A stretch of 64,000 bases of DNA from Kiloniella sp. EL199 (lineage in GTDB: Bacteria; Pseudomonadota; Alphaproteobacteria; Kiloniellales; Kiloniellaceae). Positions 1 to 8,902 of this stretch are shown here, in pieces. The notes under the pieces are model-generated. The model searched no databases, was not told where the DNA came from, and was given only the letters and a program-made list of their open reading frames with translations. Each line of letters opens with the position of its first letter. Within the stretch, counting starts at the first letter, position 1. A program made the position numbers and the translations under genes. The stretch spans positions 310,001 to 374,000 of the forward strand of contig NZ_OMPU01000010.1 of the NCBI RefSeq assembly GCF_900313065.1, given 5' to 3'.

Positions 1-22
1 CTTTTTTTCTTGATTAAAACCA

Positions 23-3000
23 TTAGGTGGTTATGAGAATAACTTCATTTTGAGCCAGGTCATCAAGACTACCTAATTCGGTTATACCTTCTAACCGGGC
101 AATAGCCTGATATTCAGCTTGTTGATTACCAGTACTATTGACCATTAACACTGTATCGCCCTCGACTTCATCCAATCTGATATAGTTTTCCAGGATGATA
201 TTATCTTGTCCATCAAAGGAGAGCAGATCAGAGATATCAAGGATATCCCCTTCGGCAAGATTAAAATCTCTGACCACATCCTGGCCATGATCTAAAGAGT
301 CAAAGACAAAACGATCCGCACCACTGCCTCCAAGAACAGTATCTGAACCATTACCACTGATCAGGATGTCGTTGCCATCTCCGCCGTGTAAACCATCATT
401 ACCTGCACCACCCAGTAAAATATCGTTACCGTCGCCTGCGATTAAGAAGTCTTCTTCGACTGTGCCTGTCAGTGTCTCGGCCGCTTCTATGCCAAAGATT
501 CGTACTCCCTGATCAAAGGTTCCTTCTGGTCTTTGCGCCCAGTCCGGGGCTTCTTCGTTAAACTCCTTCAAGGCATCCCAGCGCGGGGAATTATCAAGAA
601 GATCCTGTAATGCAGAGAAACTTCCCCAATTACTGTGTACGCCGACTTCCTGAAACTGATTGAAAAGAGTTGTGCCCTCAATGTCCAGCCACCCTTCGTA
701 AACTTGGGCATAGAGATCCCCCATTCTTGGGTCCACATGTAATTCTTGGAAAAACTCTGATAGAGCATCCATAACATCCAATGTTGTGCCGACCATGTGT
801 GAGCCGCCTTCATAGGAATTCACGGTCCAGCCATATTGTTGGGCAAATTCGGCCTGTACGCGAATGTAATCCAAAGCTGTTTGTATAGTTGGCGGGGAAG
901 CCCAGTCAGGTTGTCCGGTCATGTCCACATGTTGTGCTGTTCCGGAAAGCTGTTCAAATATCATGTCTTTGGCGCGTGTTTCGCCGAATGCGGCAATCCA
1001 ATCTATGACCTGTTCGGCGAAACCGCCGTGAGCGGCGGGTGACCCGAAGCCTCCACCAAAATACCAGGTTGTCGAAATTTCATCGAAAAGTTCAGATACA
1101 GATTTGCCAACAGATTCAGCGTAAACTTCTGCGCCGCGTACAGCTGTGTACAGAGGCCAGTCGTCATTACGGGTTTGCGTTGCGAGAACGCTGATCAACT
1201 GTTCATCAGCTGTATCGCCAAAAGCATCGCGGAAAATATCCTGAACCTGTGCAGATCTGTATCCATAATATTCTCGGTGCGGATGGTCACCGAATGTTGT
1301 TCCGAAAAGTTCACGGCCAAGAACGTTCGCATCCTCGGTTTGAGAGAAGCCGTAGCCGTAATTCCATACTTCGTTGGAATATTCCACATAGGCTTTTAAA
1401 GAAGGGTCCAGATTTTCTTTTACATAAGCTGCAAACTCTCGGATGTATTCATCTGTGGCGTGGAACGGGATTGTGAACCATGGATCTGTCCCGGTTTGGT
1501 TGGCAAGTTCGACCATCACTTCCAGTGGTACACCGGCATCGCGGTTCCAGGCAAGGTCATCGACTTGAGGTTGGTCTGACAGCTCTTTGACCGCAGACCC
1601 GTTGGTATTCATCCATTCCATAAAGCGAAGGACACGGAAGTCTTCAACCAGATCCAGCCATTGCGGATTGAAAATTTCTCCAGTTTCGTACAGCTCCAGA
1701 TAGTCACTTTTTACGACCGAAATGTTTTTGATGTAATCACCGGTTTGATTGGAATCTGTCCCATCTACGTGGACGGTAATTGAATGCTGATCTCCGGAAA
1801 GTTCAAAGGTGATTTCCCCGTCCTGCCGGGATAGAACGGTTAAACCATGACCCTGAAGATTGATTTCTCCTTCCCCTTCGTAGCGTAGAGTGTATTCACC
1901 TGCTGTAACTTCCGGATTGTGTTCTGATGCCTTTACATCCATGACAATTGACGTCAGGCGCCAGGCACCATCAGGCATTTCGGTTATCCAGCCATGAGTG
2001 TCTTCCAGACCGGCATCCCGTACTTCCTGCATATCTATGCCGCCCCACCAGCTACCTTCTTCGGTAACAACCCACTCTCTTGCCTGTTTCATTAAATCTA
2101 GGAAGGGAAGGTTAGACCCCCAATCCCGAACAGCAGACAAGTTCAGGGCTACAGAGGGGTGTTGCAGTCCTTCAGCAAGATCTGGATCCGGGTCAGGATC
2201 GACAGGATCTTCTGTAACATCAAATTCGACAGAGGTTGTGATATGTGCACCGCTATTGTCTGTTGCCGTGATAACGATGTCATGCTGGCCTTCCTGTCCC
2301 TGTGCGGGGGAGAGACGCAAGTTCGAGCCTTCTATGGAGGCAAAATCAGCGCCTACAACGTTAAAGGTCAGGATATCGCCATCCGGGTCTGTGAAACTGG
2401 ACGAAAGATCAATTAGAATATCGTTGCCAGCTCCAAGGCTTGGAATATGGATAATGTCTGTAAGTACTGGTGCGTCATTGACAGGAGTAACGGTCAGGGA
2501 AACATCCTGTTCGAGTATGTTGCCATCTTCGTCCTGCACTTGATAGCGAAAGGTATCAACACCGTTAAAGTTATCGTCTGGTGTATAGGTAACCGTTCCA
2601 TCCGGGTTGATAGAAACGGTCCCGTTCTCTGCAGGAAAAACCTGTATGAGAGAGAGCGTATCGCCGTCGGCATCACTGTCGTTAGCCATTGGATCAATGA
2701 TAACAGAGGTATCTTCTATGACTTCTGCGTGGTCAGGAATTAGTACCGGAACTGTATCTTCGGCCGTTTGTGGTGTTACATGAAAAGTTACGTTGGTTTC
2801 TGCTATCTCGCCACTTGGGTCACGTGCTTGAATGGTAATTGTGTAATCACCTTTGTGTCCTTTGTTAGGGGTGAGACGAAGAATATTTCCTTCGATATTT
2901 GCAAAAGAAGCACCTGTAACTGTAAAGCCTAGCTGATCGCCATCTTTATCGGTAAAATAGCTTGCCAGATTAATTTCAAGATTCTGACCTTCTACCAGTT

Positions 3001-3916
3001 CACCTACGGAGATTTCAGCCGAAAGCTCGGGCGTATCATTCACAGGAGTAACGTTTACAGTGACATTTTGGCGGATGAAATTACCGTCTTCATCAGCGAC
3101 CTTGTAACGAAATGTATCCTGGCCATTAAAGTCGGCATTGGGCCTGTACGTTATTGTTCCATCGCTATTTGCTGTAACCTCGCCGTGTTCAGCTTGATAG
3201 GCGTAAGAAAGATAGAGTTGATCACCATCAGCATCATAATCATTGGACAGGACATCAATGATAACGCTGCCATCTTCATTAACCGTGGCTGTATCGGCGG
3301 CGAGTACCGGTATGGTATCAGGCACTTTTGTCAGGTAGGAACGCCCCTGTTCATCTGTTTTTTCTTCCAGATTTTCATCACCGAAATACTGTTCGGGGAC
3401 TTTGTAAAAAGCACTGCCATCAAAAATGTTGTCAGCTGATCCATCTTTTTGGGCATCTATTTGTAACAAGCTACCACCACGGTTGTCGAAGTAGGTGATT
3501 TCTATTTCATAGAGGCCGCTTTCAAAGCGACCCTGTCCTTCGCTTCGCCCAGGTGCACGAAGGTCTTCAAAGGAAGTGATAACCTGCCCGCCAATTTTTA
3601 ACTCAAAGCCATCATCTGTGTATGCTGAAAAATTGTAACTGCCAGCATCAAGGTAAACGTATCCGGTCAGGGATACCATAAAATGATCAAGGTTTTGATT
3701 GGGGACCCAGGTGGAGAGGTTGTCGATATCATTGCCAAGAAAGTCACTAAATGATGTTGGTTCCCAGCCAGTGCCTTCGCCATAATTCAGGGATCTTGCC
3801 GTAAAGGTTGCTTCCACATATCCCTGTTCATCGCGTAATTTCTTGGCTTCGGAAAGGGAATATATGTCCCTTTCAAAAAAGTAAAATTGTCCTTCGAGTC
3901 CTTTTGGCGCACCCAT
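23..3916 (-). CDS. RTX-type secreted multidomain protein: PA14, cadherin-like repeats, glycosidase-like domain
   Basis: A 1297-residue protein, probably exported by a type I system and acting on or binding polysaccharide outside the cell. Seen in order: a PA14-like domain (about residues 1-160); two rounds of a cadherin/tandem-95 repeat with NEDG, DADGD and FNGxDTFRY motifs, each followed by an Ig-like repeat (about 200-575); a DPDPDPD linker; a large domain (about 590-1140) resembling clan A glycoside hydrolases, with a SNEVWN motif near 850 (candidate acid/base Glu) and SYEGG near 1034 (candidate nucleophile); then GGxGxD calcium-binding repeats such as GGAGND and GGDGND (about 1145-1205) and a C-terminal secretion region. 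There is no signal peptide, as expected for type I export. The ATG follows a GAGGAAG ribosome-binding site. No transporter genes lie nearby. The domain order is clear; the hydrolase family and substrate are inferred. Confidence 0.85.
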   Translation of the reverse strand: MGAPKGLEGQFYFFERDIYSLSEAKKLRDEQGYVEATFTARSLNYGEGTGWEPTSFSDFLGNDIDNLSTWVPNQNLDHFMVSLTGYVYLDAGSYNFSAYTDDGFELKIGGQVITSFEDLRAPGRSEGQGRFESGLYEIEITYFDNRGGSLLQIDAQKDGSADNIFDGSAFYKVPEQYFGDENLEEKTDEQGRSYLTKVPDTIPVLAADTATVNEDGSVIIDVLSNDYDADGDQLYLSYAYQAEHGEVTANSDGTITYRPNADFNGQDTFRYKVADEDGNFIRQNVTVNVTPVNDTPELSAEISVGELVEGQNLEINLASYFTDKDGDQLGFTVTGASFANIEGNILRLTPNKGHKGDYTITIQARDPSGEIAETNVTFHVTPQTAEDTVPVLIPDHAEVIEDTSVIIDPMANDSDADGDTLSLIQVFPAENGTVSINPDGTVTYTPDDNFNGVDTFRYQVQDEDGNILEQDVSLTVTPVNDAPVLTDIIHIPSLGAGNDILIDLSSSFTDPDGDILTFNVVGADFASIEGSNLRLSPAQGQEGQHDIVITATDNSGAHITTSVEFDVTEDPVDPDPDPDLAEGLQHPSVALNLSAVRDWGSNLPFLDLMKQAREWVVTEEGSWWGGIDMQEVRDAGLEDTHGWITEMPDGAWRLTSIVMDVKASEHNPEVTAGEYTLRYEGEGEINLQGHGLTVLSRQDGEITFELSGDQHSITVHVDGTDSNQTGDYIKNISVVKSDYLELYETGEIFNPQWLDLVEDFRVLRFMEWMNTNGSAVKELSDQPQVDDLAWNRDAGVPLEVMVELANQTGTDPWFTIPFHATDEYIREFAAYVKENLDPSLKAYVEYSNEVWNYGYGFSQTEDANVLGRELFGTTFGDHPHREYYGYRSAQVQDIFRDAFGDTADEQLISVLATQTRNDDWPLYTAVRGAEVYAESVGKSVSELFDEISTTWYFGGGFGSPAAHGGFAEQVIDWIAAFGETRAKDMIFEQLSGTAQHVDMTGQPDWASPPTIQTALDYIRVQAEFAQQYGWTVNSYEGGSHMVGTTLDVMDALSEFFQELHVDPRMGDLYAQVYEGWLDIEGTTLFNQFQEVGVHSNWGSFSALQDLLDNSPRWDALKEFNEEAPDWAQRPEGTFDQGVRIFGIEAAETLTGTVEEDFLIAGDGNDILLGGAGNDGLHGGDGNDILISGNGSDTVLGGSGADRFVFDSLDHGQDVVRDFNLAEGDILDISDLLSFDGQDNIILENYIRLDEVEGDTVLMVNSTGNQQAEYQAIARLEGITELGSLDDLAQNEVILITT

Positions 3917-4223
3917 CTTGCTTCCTCTCTATTTTCCCAATTAACTCAAAAACCACACACAAAAATTCAGGGCTTCATGAGTAAAGCCTGGAAATTATAT
4001 GAAGAAGGGATAGGGAAGGTCATACGCCATTCGGGGTATGATTGCGGGTCGAACAGGGATGTCATAACAATGCCACAAGCTGAATAATCTTGATAACTTC
4101 TTGTAGTTATGGCCGTTGTTGCCCCTGCAGTGACACGAATACAGCTATAGAGATTAGTGGTTTGGCGTTGCTTTCGCTTTAGTTGCTATGTGTCAGTTTG
4201 GTTGCAATAGCGTTATGTGTTTA

Positions 4224-4237
4224 TTGCATTGCAGCAT
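4224..4237 (+). promoter_or_regulatory. Operator-like repeat 1 upstream of phasin (PhaR-type candidate)
   Basis: TTGCATTGCAGCAT. A copy with one mismatch lies 57 bases downstream (4281-4294). PhaR repressors of phasin and PHB genes are known to bind TGC/GCA-rich repeats. This copy sits just upstream of the candidate -35 element. The binding role is inferred. Confidence 0.4.
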
Positions 4238-4242
4238 TGTCC

Positions 4243-4270
4243 TTGAAATTCTAAATTATATGTGTATGTT
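4243..4270 (+). promoter_or_regulatory. Candidate sigma-70 promoter of the phasin gene
   Basis: TTGAAA at 4243-4248 and TATGTT at 4265-4270 with a 16-base spacer. The two TGC-rich repeats flank it on both sides, which would suit repression. Found by eye; no transcription start is known. Confidence 0.35.
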
Positions 4271-4280
4271 AATATCAATG

Positions 4281-4294
4281 TTGCGTTGCAGCAT
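4281..4294 (+). promoter_or_regulatory. Operator-like repeat 2 upstream of phasin (PhaR-type candidate)
   Basis: TTGCGTTGCAGCAT, differing by one base from the copy at 4224. It lies just after the candidate -10 element, where a bound repressor would block transcription. Confidence 0.4.
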
Positions 4295-4426
4295 GAGTGA
4301 GTTGTCAGTTGGGGAGGATGAACGTTCCGCCCTGAATTAAGAGCGAAGGCAGCCTTAAATCTTTGCCTCGGAAAGAGGTAATACAGGTGGAACGCTGTGA
4401 AGACGAACTGATCCTAGGAGACTAAG

Positions 4427-4990
4427 GTGACAACAACCAAGAAAAAGTTGGCAGATACGACTGAGAGTAAAGCGAAGGCTACACAAGCTAACGCAAAGAA
4501 TACTGGTAAAGATACTGTTATTAACGGAACTGATACCGTGGAGAATATAATGAAATCAAGTATGGACGCTGCTGCTAAAGGTTATGAGCAGGCTTTTTCT
4601 TTTTCTCAAGCTCAGGCAGAAAAAGTTATGGATACTCTATACAAACAGTGTGAAAGTGCAGCTGAATTAAGTAGAGAAAATGTTGAACTGGCTGCTAAGT
4701 CAGGCAACAGTATTTCCGAAGGTTATCAAAAGCTGAACTCAATGTTCATGGGCATGGCACAGGATGCTATGAAAAAGAACTTTGCTGTTGCAGAAGCTTT
4801 TCTTGGCGCAAAAGATTTTAACGAAGTAACAGACATTCAGTCTAATTTTGCACGCGAATCTTTTGATGCTATGGTTAAAAATGGTAATGAGTTGACAACA
4901 TTTACAACCAAGCTGACAACCGAAGCTGTTGAGCCGGTTCGCAAGCAGGTTACTGAAGCTGTTGAGAAAATGACAAAAGCCGCTGCTTAA
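4427..4990 (+). CDS. Phasin family protein
   Basis: A 187-residue amphipathic, helix-rich protein of the phasin family, which coats polyhydroxyalkanoate granules and affects their size and number. The N-terminal 35 residues are rich in Lys, Thr and Ala; the rest is the phasin domain, with long Ala/Glu/Lys/Gln helices and no membrane segment or signal peptide. The start is GTG, chosen because AGGAG lies at 4416-4420 with good spacing. The gene stands alone and ends just before a strong terminator. No polymerase or depolymerase gene is in view, so the PHA role rests on family membership. Confidence 0.85.
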   Translation: MTTTKKKLADTTESKAKATQANAKNTGKDTVINGTDTVENIMKSSMDAAAKGYEQAFSFSQAQAEKVMDTLYKQCESAAELSRENVELAAKSGNSISEGYQKLNSMFMGMAQDAMKKNFAVAEAFLGAKDFNEVTDIQSNFARESFDAMVKNGNELTTFTTKLTTEAVEPVRKQVTEAVEKMTKAAA

Positions 4991-5022
4991 AGTTAAAAGC
5001 ACGTTTTTAGGTAACGCCGGAA

Positions 5023-5046
5023 GCCCTGTATTTTGCAGGGCTTTTT
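5023..5046 (+). terminator. Rho-independent terminator after phasin
   Basis: GCCCTG stem, TATTTTG loop, CAGGGC stem, followed by five T residues, about 30 bases after the phasin stop codon. Confidence 0.85.
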
Positions 5047-5231
5047 GTGTGAAAATAACTCTTCATCATAGCTCTCTATCTTGAAGAGAGAATGCGGGCA
5101 CCTTATACTATAATGCTGTTGGTGGCAGGGTATCATGTGCCATGTGCAGACTTGGCGGTTTTTCGGGGGGTGCTTAAGTTTGCGAGTTATTGAATTTTGT
5201 TGCCTGTTTACCAATACATAATAAAACTGTA

Positions 5232-5285
5232 GATCTTTTAACGCGATTATTGAGATATCGCTGAAAAGATTATCGTTAAAAGATC
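5232..5285 (+). promoter_or_regulatory. 12-bp perfect inverted repeat upstream of clpS
   Basis: Arms GATCTTTTAACG (5232-5243) and CGTTAAAAGATC (5274-5285) are perfect complements separated by 30 bases; the second ends 23 bases before the clpS ATG. A smaller GCGAT/ATCGC pair lies inside. It could be an operator or a hairpin in the clpS leader. Function unknown. Confidence 0.5.
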
Positions 5286-5308
5286 AGGAATGATTAGGTA
5301 GTTTCTCT

Positions 5309-5635
5309 ATGAGTGGAAAAGAGCGTGATGATGATTTTGGCACGTCGGATGACATTCTCGTAAAACCACGCGAGAAAACCAAACGTCCGTCGATGTACAA
5401 AGTTTTATTGTTGAATGATGATTACACGCCAATGGAATTTGTCATTCATGTTCTGACACAGTTTTTTGGCAAAGATCATGATGATGCAACGCGTATCATG
5501 CTTCAGGTACACCAAAAAGGTGTCGGGATCTGTGGCGTTTTCAGCTATGATGTTGCAGAAACAAAAGCAACACAGGTTGTCGATTTTGCCCGAAAAAATC
5601 AGCACCCGTTGCAATGTACTATTGAAAAAGAATAA
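5309..5635 (+). CDS. clpS: ATP-dependent Clp protease adaptor ClpS
   Basis: A 108-residue adaptor that binds proteins with N-degron residues (Leu, Phe, Tyr, Trp) and hands them to ClpA. An N-terminal extension of about 30 charged residues precedes the core. The core has the [10 protein letters not shown] substrate-pocket motif (about 36-45) and the HQKGVGICG segment that completes the pocket. The ATG follows a TTAGGTAG ribosome-binding site. clpA follows on the same strand after about 400 bases, and the window also holds aat, whose Leu/Phe-transferase makes ClpS substrates, so most of the N-degron pathway is present. Confidence 0.97.
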   Translation: MSGKERDDDFGTSDDILVKPREKTKRPSMYKVLLLNDDYTPMEFVIHVLTQFFGKDHDDATRIMLQVHQKGVGICGVFSYDVAETKATQVVDFARKNQHPLQCTIEKE

Positions 5636-6034
5636 AGCTACTGGTTGATATTTAACATGGGGGCTGTTTGTCCCCATCTATCTAAAATTTGAAAAAATTC
5701 AAATTTCTCTCGATATTTTTACCCTTTCTTCTTTTTTTTATCTCTACAATAATTTTGTACGATTTAGGTAACGCCCTGATAAAATATGTGATTTCGGGGA
5801 AACGTACCTATTTTGGCCATGATTACAGGCGATAAAGGAATTGTTATTTATCCAACGCCTTGTTGAGCGAACATACTCTCCCTAGGTATAGTTTGTAACA
5901 ATGATCAAAGAGATTGGGTTGATATTAGGGTATTGGGACCTCGGTATTCGTAAATGTATGATGTTTACATATTGAAGTGCTGATAAGTCAGCTCAAACGA
6001 TCAGATCACGATGATTGTGAAGGGAAGTTAATTT
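5636..6034. other. clpS-clpA intergenic region
   Basis: About 400 bases, AT-rich. It holds a weak GGGG/CCCC hairpin (about 5657-5677) and a perfect 9-bp AT hairpin, AAATTTGAA/TTCAAATTT at 5685-5706, followed by a pyrimidine-rich run; together they may attenuate or end clpS transcription. The second half probably carries the clpA promoter. No gene is supported. Confidence 0.5.
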
Positions 6035-8341
6035 ATGGCAATGCTATCAAACAATCTGGAACAGACACTGCACAGAGCCTTGGCCTATGCCAATGAACGT
6101 CGGCACGAATACGCCACGCTAGAGCACCTGTTGCTGTCGCTTACAGAAGATCAGGATGGCATTTCAGTCTTTAGAGCTTGCGGTGTGGAAATTGAAACAC
6201 TACGCGAAGATCTGCTGGATTACATCGATAACGATCTTTCCAATCTGACCACCATTCACCTGGGTGATGCAAAGCCGACAGCAGGTTTTCAGCGCGTTTT
6301 GCAACGTGCAGCAATACATGTGCAATCATCCGGCCGTGAAGAAGTTACTGGTGCCAATGTTTTGGTTGCCATGTTCTCTGAACGGGAAAGTCACGCAGTC
6401 TTTTTCTTGCAAGAACAGGAAATGAGTAGACTGGACGCGGTGAACTATATCAGCCATGGCATCACAAAGGTCGAAGGGTTGGAAGAAACCCGGACTATTC
6501 ACGGAGCAGACGACCTGATGGAAGATGGCGAGAGCCAGGCAACCAAAGGACGTGAAGCTATCGATGCCTATTGTGTTGATCTGAACCAGAAGGCGAAAGA
6601 CGGGAAAATCGATCTGCTGGTAGGACGCGAGCAGGAACTGGAACGCACAATTCAGGTTCTGTGTCGTCGGACAAAAAACAATCCTTTGTATGTTGGAGAT
6701 CCTGGTGTTGGTAAAACAGCCATTGCGGAAGGTTTAGCCAAAAAGATTGTGGATGGTGAAGTTCCTGAAGTTCTGAAAGAAACTAAAATCTTTGCTCTCG
6801 ATATGGGATCTCTTCTCGCTGGAACACGTTATCGTGGTGATTTTGAAGAGCGTTTAAAAGGCGTCGTCAAAGAAATCGAGGCTATGGAAGGTGCGGTTCT
6901 CTTTATTGACGAGATCCACACCGTCATTGGTGCCGGGGCGACTTCTGGTGGTTCTATGGATGCTTCAAACTTGTTGAAACCTGCCCTGCAGAATGGTGAA
7001 CTTAGCTGCATTGGATCGACAACCTATAAAGAATATCGCAACCATTTTGAAAAAGACCGGGCGTTGGTGCGTCGCTTCCAAAAAATTGATGTGGCAGAAC
7101 CTTCCATCGAAGATGCGGTCAAGATTTTGCGAGGCCTGAAGCCTTATTACGAAGAGCATCACGCGGTGAAATATTCTAGCGAAGCCTTACGTACGGCTGT
7201 AGAGCTTTCCGCACGTTATATTGGTGACCGGAAACTACCGGACAAAGCGATTGATGTGATTGATGAGGTTGGCGCATCACAGATGCTTTTGCCTGAAGAT
7301 AAACGCAAAAAATCGCTGGGCGTGAAAGACGTTGAAGCTGTCGTTGCCAAGATCGCCCGCATCCCGCCGAAATCAGTTTCCAAGGATGACAAGTCTGTGC
7401 TCAAAAATCTTGAGCGCGATTTGAAAACCATGGTTTACGGACAGGATCAGGTAATCACCTCGCTTGCGTCCGCGATCAAACTAGCCCGTGCCGGCTTGCG
7501 GACACCGGAAAAACCAATCGGCTGTTACCTCTTCACTGGTCCAACTGGTGTCGGTAAGACAGAGGTCGCCAAGCAGTTGTCTCATTCATTGGGTGTTGAA
7601 CTCACCCGTTTTGATATGTCCGAGTATATGGAACGTCACGCGGTCTCTCGTTTGATCGGTGCGCCGCCGGGCTATGTCGGATTTGATCAGGGCGGCCTGT
7701 TGACTGACGCCATTGATAAGACACCACATTGCATTTTGTTGTTGGATGAAATTGAAAAGGCGCACCCGGATATCTTTAATATCCTGTTACAGGTTATGGA
7801 TAATGGCCGCTTGACCGATAATAATGGCAAGACCATTGATTTTCGGAACGTGATCCTGATCATGACTTCCAACGCTGGTGCTGCGGATATGGCGAAACCT
7901 GCAATTGGGTTTGGGCGCGAAGTACGGATCGGTGATGATGAAGAGGCTGTGAACAAGATCTTCACACCAGAATTCAGAAACCGTCTGGATGCGATCATTC
8001 CCTTTAAGAACCTGTCGCCGGTCGTTATGGCCAAGGTGGTCGACAAGTTCATTATGGAACTGGAAACTCAACTTGCTGACCGTCAGGTTACCTTTGAGTT
8101 ATCACCAAAGGCCAAGAAGTGGCTGGCAACGGAAGGTTATGATCCGCTCTATGGGGCACGACCGTTGGCCCGTGTGATCCAGAACGAGATCAAAAAGCCA
8201 CTGGCTGAAGAACTCTTATTTGGCAAGCTGACCCGTGGTGGTGTTGTTCGTATTGATATTAAGGACAACAAGCCTAGTTTCAGCTTTCCGGATGAAAAGA
8301 AATCCGGACCCAAAAAATCAAGGCGGAAAGAAAAAGCCTGA
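6035..8341 (+). CDS. clpA: ATP-dependent Clp protease ATP-binding subunit ClpA
   Basis: A 768-residue Hsp100 unfoldase that feeds substrates into ClpP. Seen: the N-terminal Clp_N repeat domain that docks ClpS (about 1-145); first AAA+ module with Walker A GDPGVGKT (about 225) and Walker B VLFIDE (about 288); second AAA+ module with GPTGVGKT (about 502) and ILLLDE; a C-terminal ClpB-D2-small-like domain, ending in a Lys/Arg-rich tail. No ClpB-type middle coiled coil is present, which separates it from ClpB. Length matches the family. AGGGAAG precedes the ATG. clpS lies upstream. Confidence 0.97.
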   Translation: MAMLSNNLEQTLHRALAYANERRHEYATLEHLLLSLTEDQDGISVFRACGVEIETLREDLLDYIDNDLSNLTTIHLGDAKPTAGFQRVLQRAAIHVQSSGREEVTGANVLVAMFSERESHAVFFLQEQEMSRLDAVNYISHGITKVEGLEETRTIHGADDLMEDGESQATKGREAIDAYCVDLNQKAKDGKIDLLVGREQELERTIQVLCRRTKNNPLYVGDPGVGKTAIAEGLAKKIVDGEVPEVLKETKIFALDMGSLLAGTRYRGDFEERLKGVVKEIEAMEGAVLFIDEIHTVIGAGATSGGSMDASNLLKPALQNGELSCIGSTTYKEYRNHFEKDRALVRRFQKIDVAEPSIEDAVKILRGLKPYYEEHHAVKYSSEALRTAVELSARYIGDRKLPDKAIDVIDEVGASQMLLPEDKRKKSLGVKDVEAVVAKIARIPPKSVSKDDKSVLKNLERDLKTMVYGQDQVITSLASAIKLARAGLRTPEKPIGCYLFTGPTGVGKTEVAKQLSHSLGVELTRFDMSEYMERHAVSRLIGAPPGYVGFDQGGLLTDAIDKTPHCILLLDEIEKAHPDIFNILLQVMDNGRLTDNNGKTIDFRNVILIMTSNAGAADMAKPAIGFGREVRIGDDEEAVNKIFTPEFRNRLDAIIPFKNLSPVVMAKVVDKFIMELETQLADRQVTFELSPKAKKWLATEGYDPLYGARPLARVIQNEIKKPLAEELLFGKLTRGGVVRIDIKDNKPSFSFPDEKKSGPKKSRRKEKA

Positions 8342-8362
8342 TAGGCTGCTTACTTAATTAAA

Positions 8363-8387
8363 GGCCTCGCAAAATGCGGGGCCTTTT
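8363..8387 (+). terminator. Rho-independent terminator after clpA
   Basis: GGCCTCGC stem, five-base loop, GCGGGGCC stem (one G-U pair), then TTTT, 20 bases after the clpA stop. Confidence 0.85.
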
Positions 8388-8492
8388 CTTTTGAGAGAAA
8401 TGTAAAGAGTCATTGGTAAGATAAACTCTCGAATTATTATGCTGTCATAGCCATTCAATTTTGGGGATATTTGATCTAATTTCTATTTCTCC

Positions 8493-8813
8493 TCAATCAC
8501 CAGTAAGGTAATATTTTTTCGAGGATATGGTGAAGGTATCTATGTTTCCAATATCTTGACTTCCATCAATATCTGTAGTGTAGATCATGTTTTTCTTATG
8601 CCAAACTACAGATTGTAAATTCTTGAAAGTGATTTTCCCTATCCTATAACAATACTGTTCATTCACGTTTGGCGGTTGGTAAGCAGGATGTTCTTCCTGC
8701 AAAGCTATTTCGGCAATAAATGATATTTCTGTTTTGGTCTCCTTAATGTTTAGGAGCCAGCTGTCTTCGAGATAAATATTCTCAAAGCCGGGTATATGAA
8801 AGTATTGCTGCAA
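8493..8813 (-). CDS. Small hypothetical protein, probably truncated by an in-frame TGA
   Basis: A 106-residue soluble protein resembling a family of short uncharacterised proteins with IYLEDSWLLNI, HPAYQPP and QYCYRIGKI motifs. The open frame stops in YYLTGD followed by TGA (8493-8495). Reading through gives GEIEIRSNIPKIEWL and a second stop at 8445, which looks like the normal end of this family, usually GDWG. The TGA therefore replaces the expected Trp codon. Either the gene lost its last 16 residues by TGG to TGA mutation, or the codon is read through. It stands alone between clpA and the GGDEF/EAL gene. Function unknown; the family comparison is from memory. Confidence 0.6.
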   Translation of the reverse strand: MQQYFHIPGFENIYLEDSWLLNIKETKTEISFIAEIALQEEHPAYQPPNVNEQYCYRIGKITFKNLQSVVWHKKNMIYTTDIDGSQDIGNIDTFTISSKKYYLTGD

Positions 8814-8902
8814 TGTTTAAGTGGCCTAAGTATGTGCGTTTTTAGAGGAGTTAGCGAAATATTTTTGCAGTGATAATTTGTACGTTTTATGTGTGAGTAT
8901 TC

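Larger units (their letters stand above)
3917..4426. other. Intergenic region holding the phasin promoter
   Basis: About 510 bases between two divergently oriented genes. The half near the phasin gene holds a candidate promoter and two near-identical TGC-rich repeats, listed separately. The remainder, next to the RTX gene start, shows no gene I can support. Confidence 0.5.

Noticed and set aside
3887-4087. 66-codon frame at the RTX gene start
   Set aside because: Partly overlaps the RTX gene on the opposite strand and has no support.
8493-8495. Selenocysteine at the in-frame TGA of the small gene
   Set aside because: No hairpin of SECIS type follows closely and the family position is Trp, not Cys.
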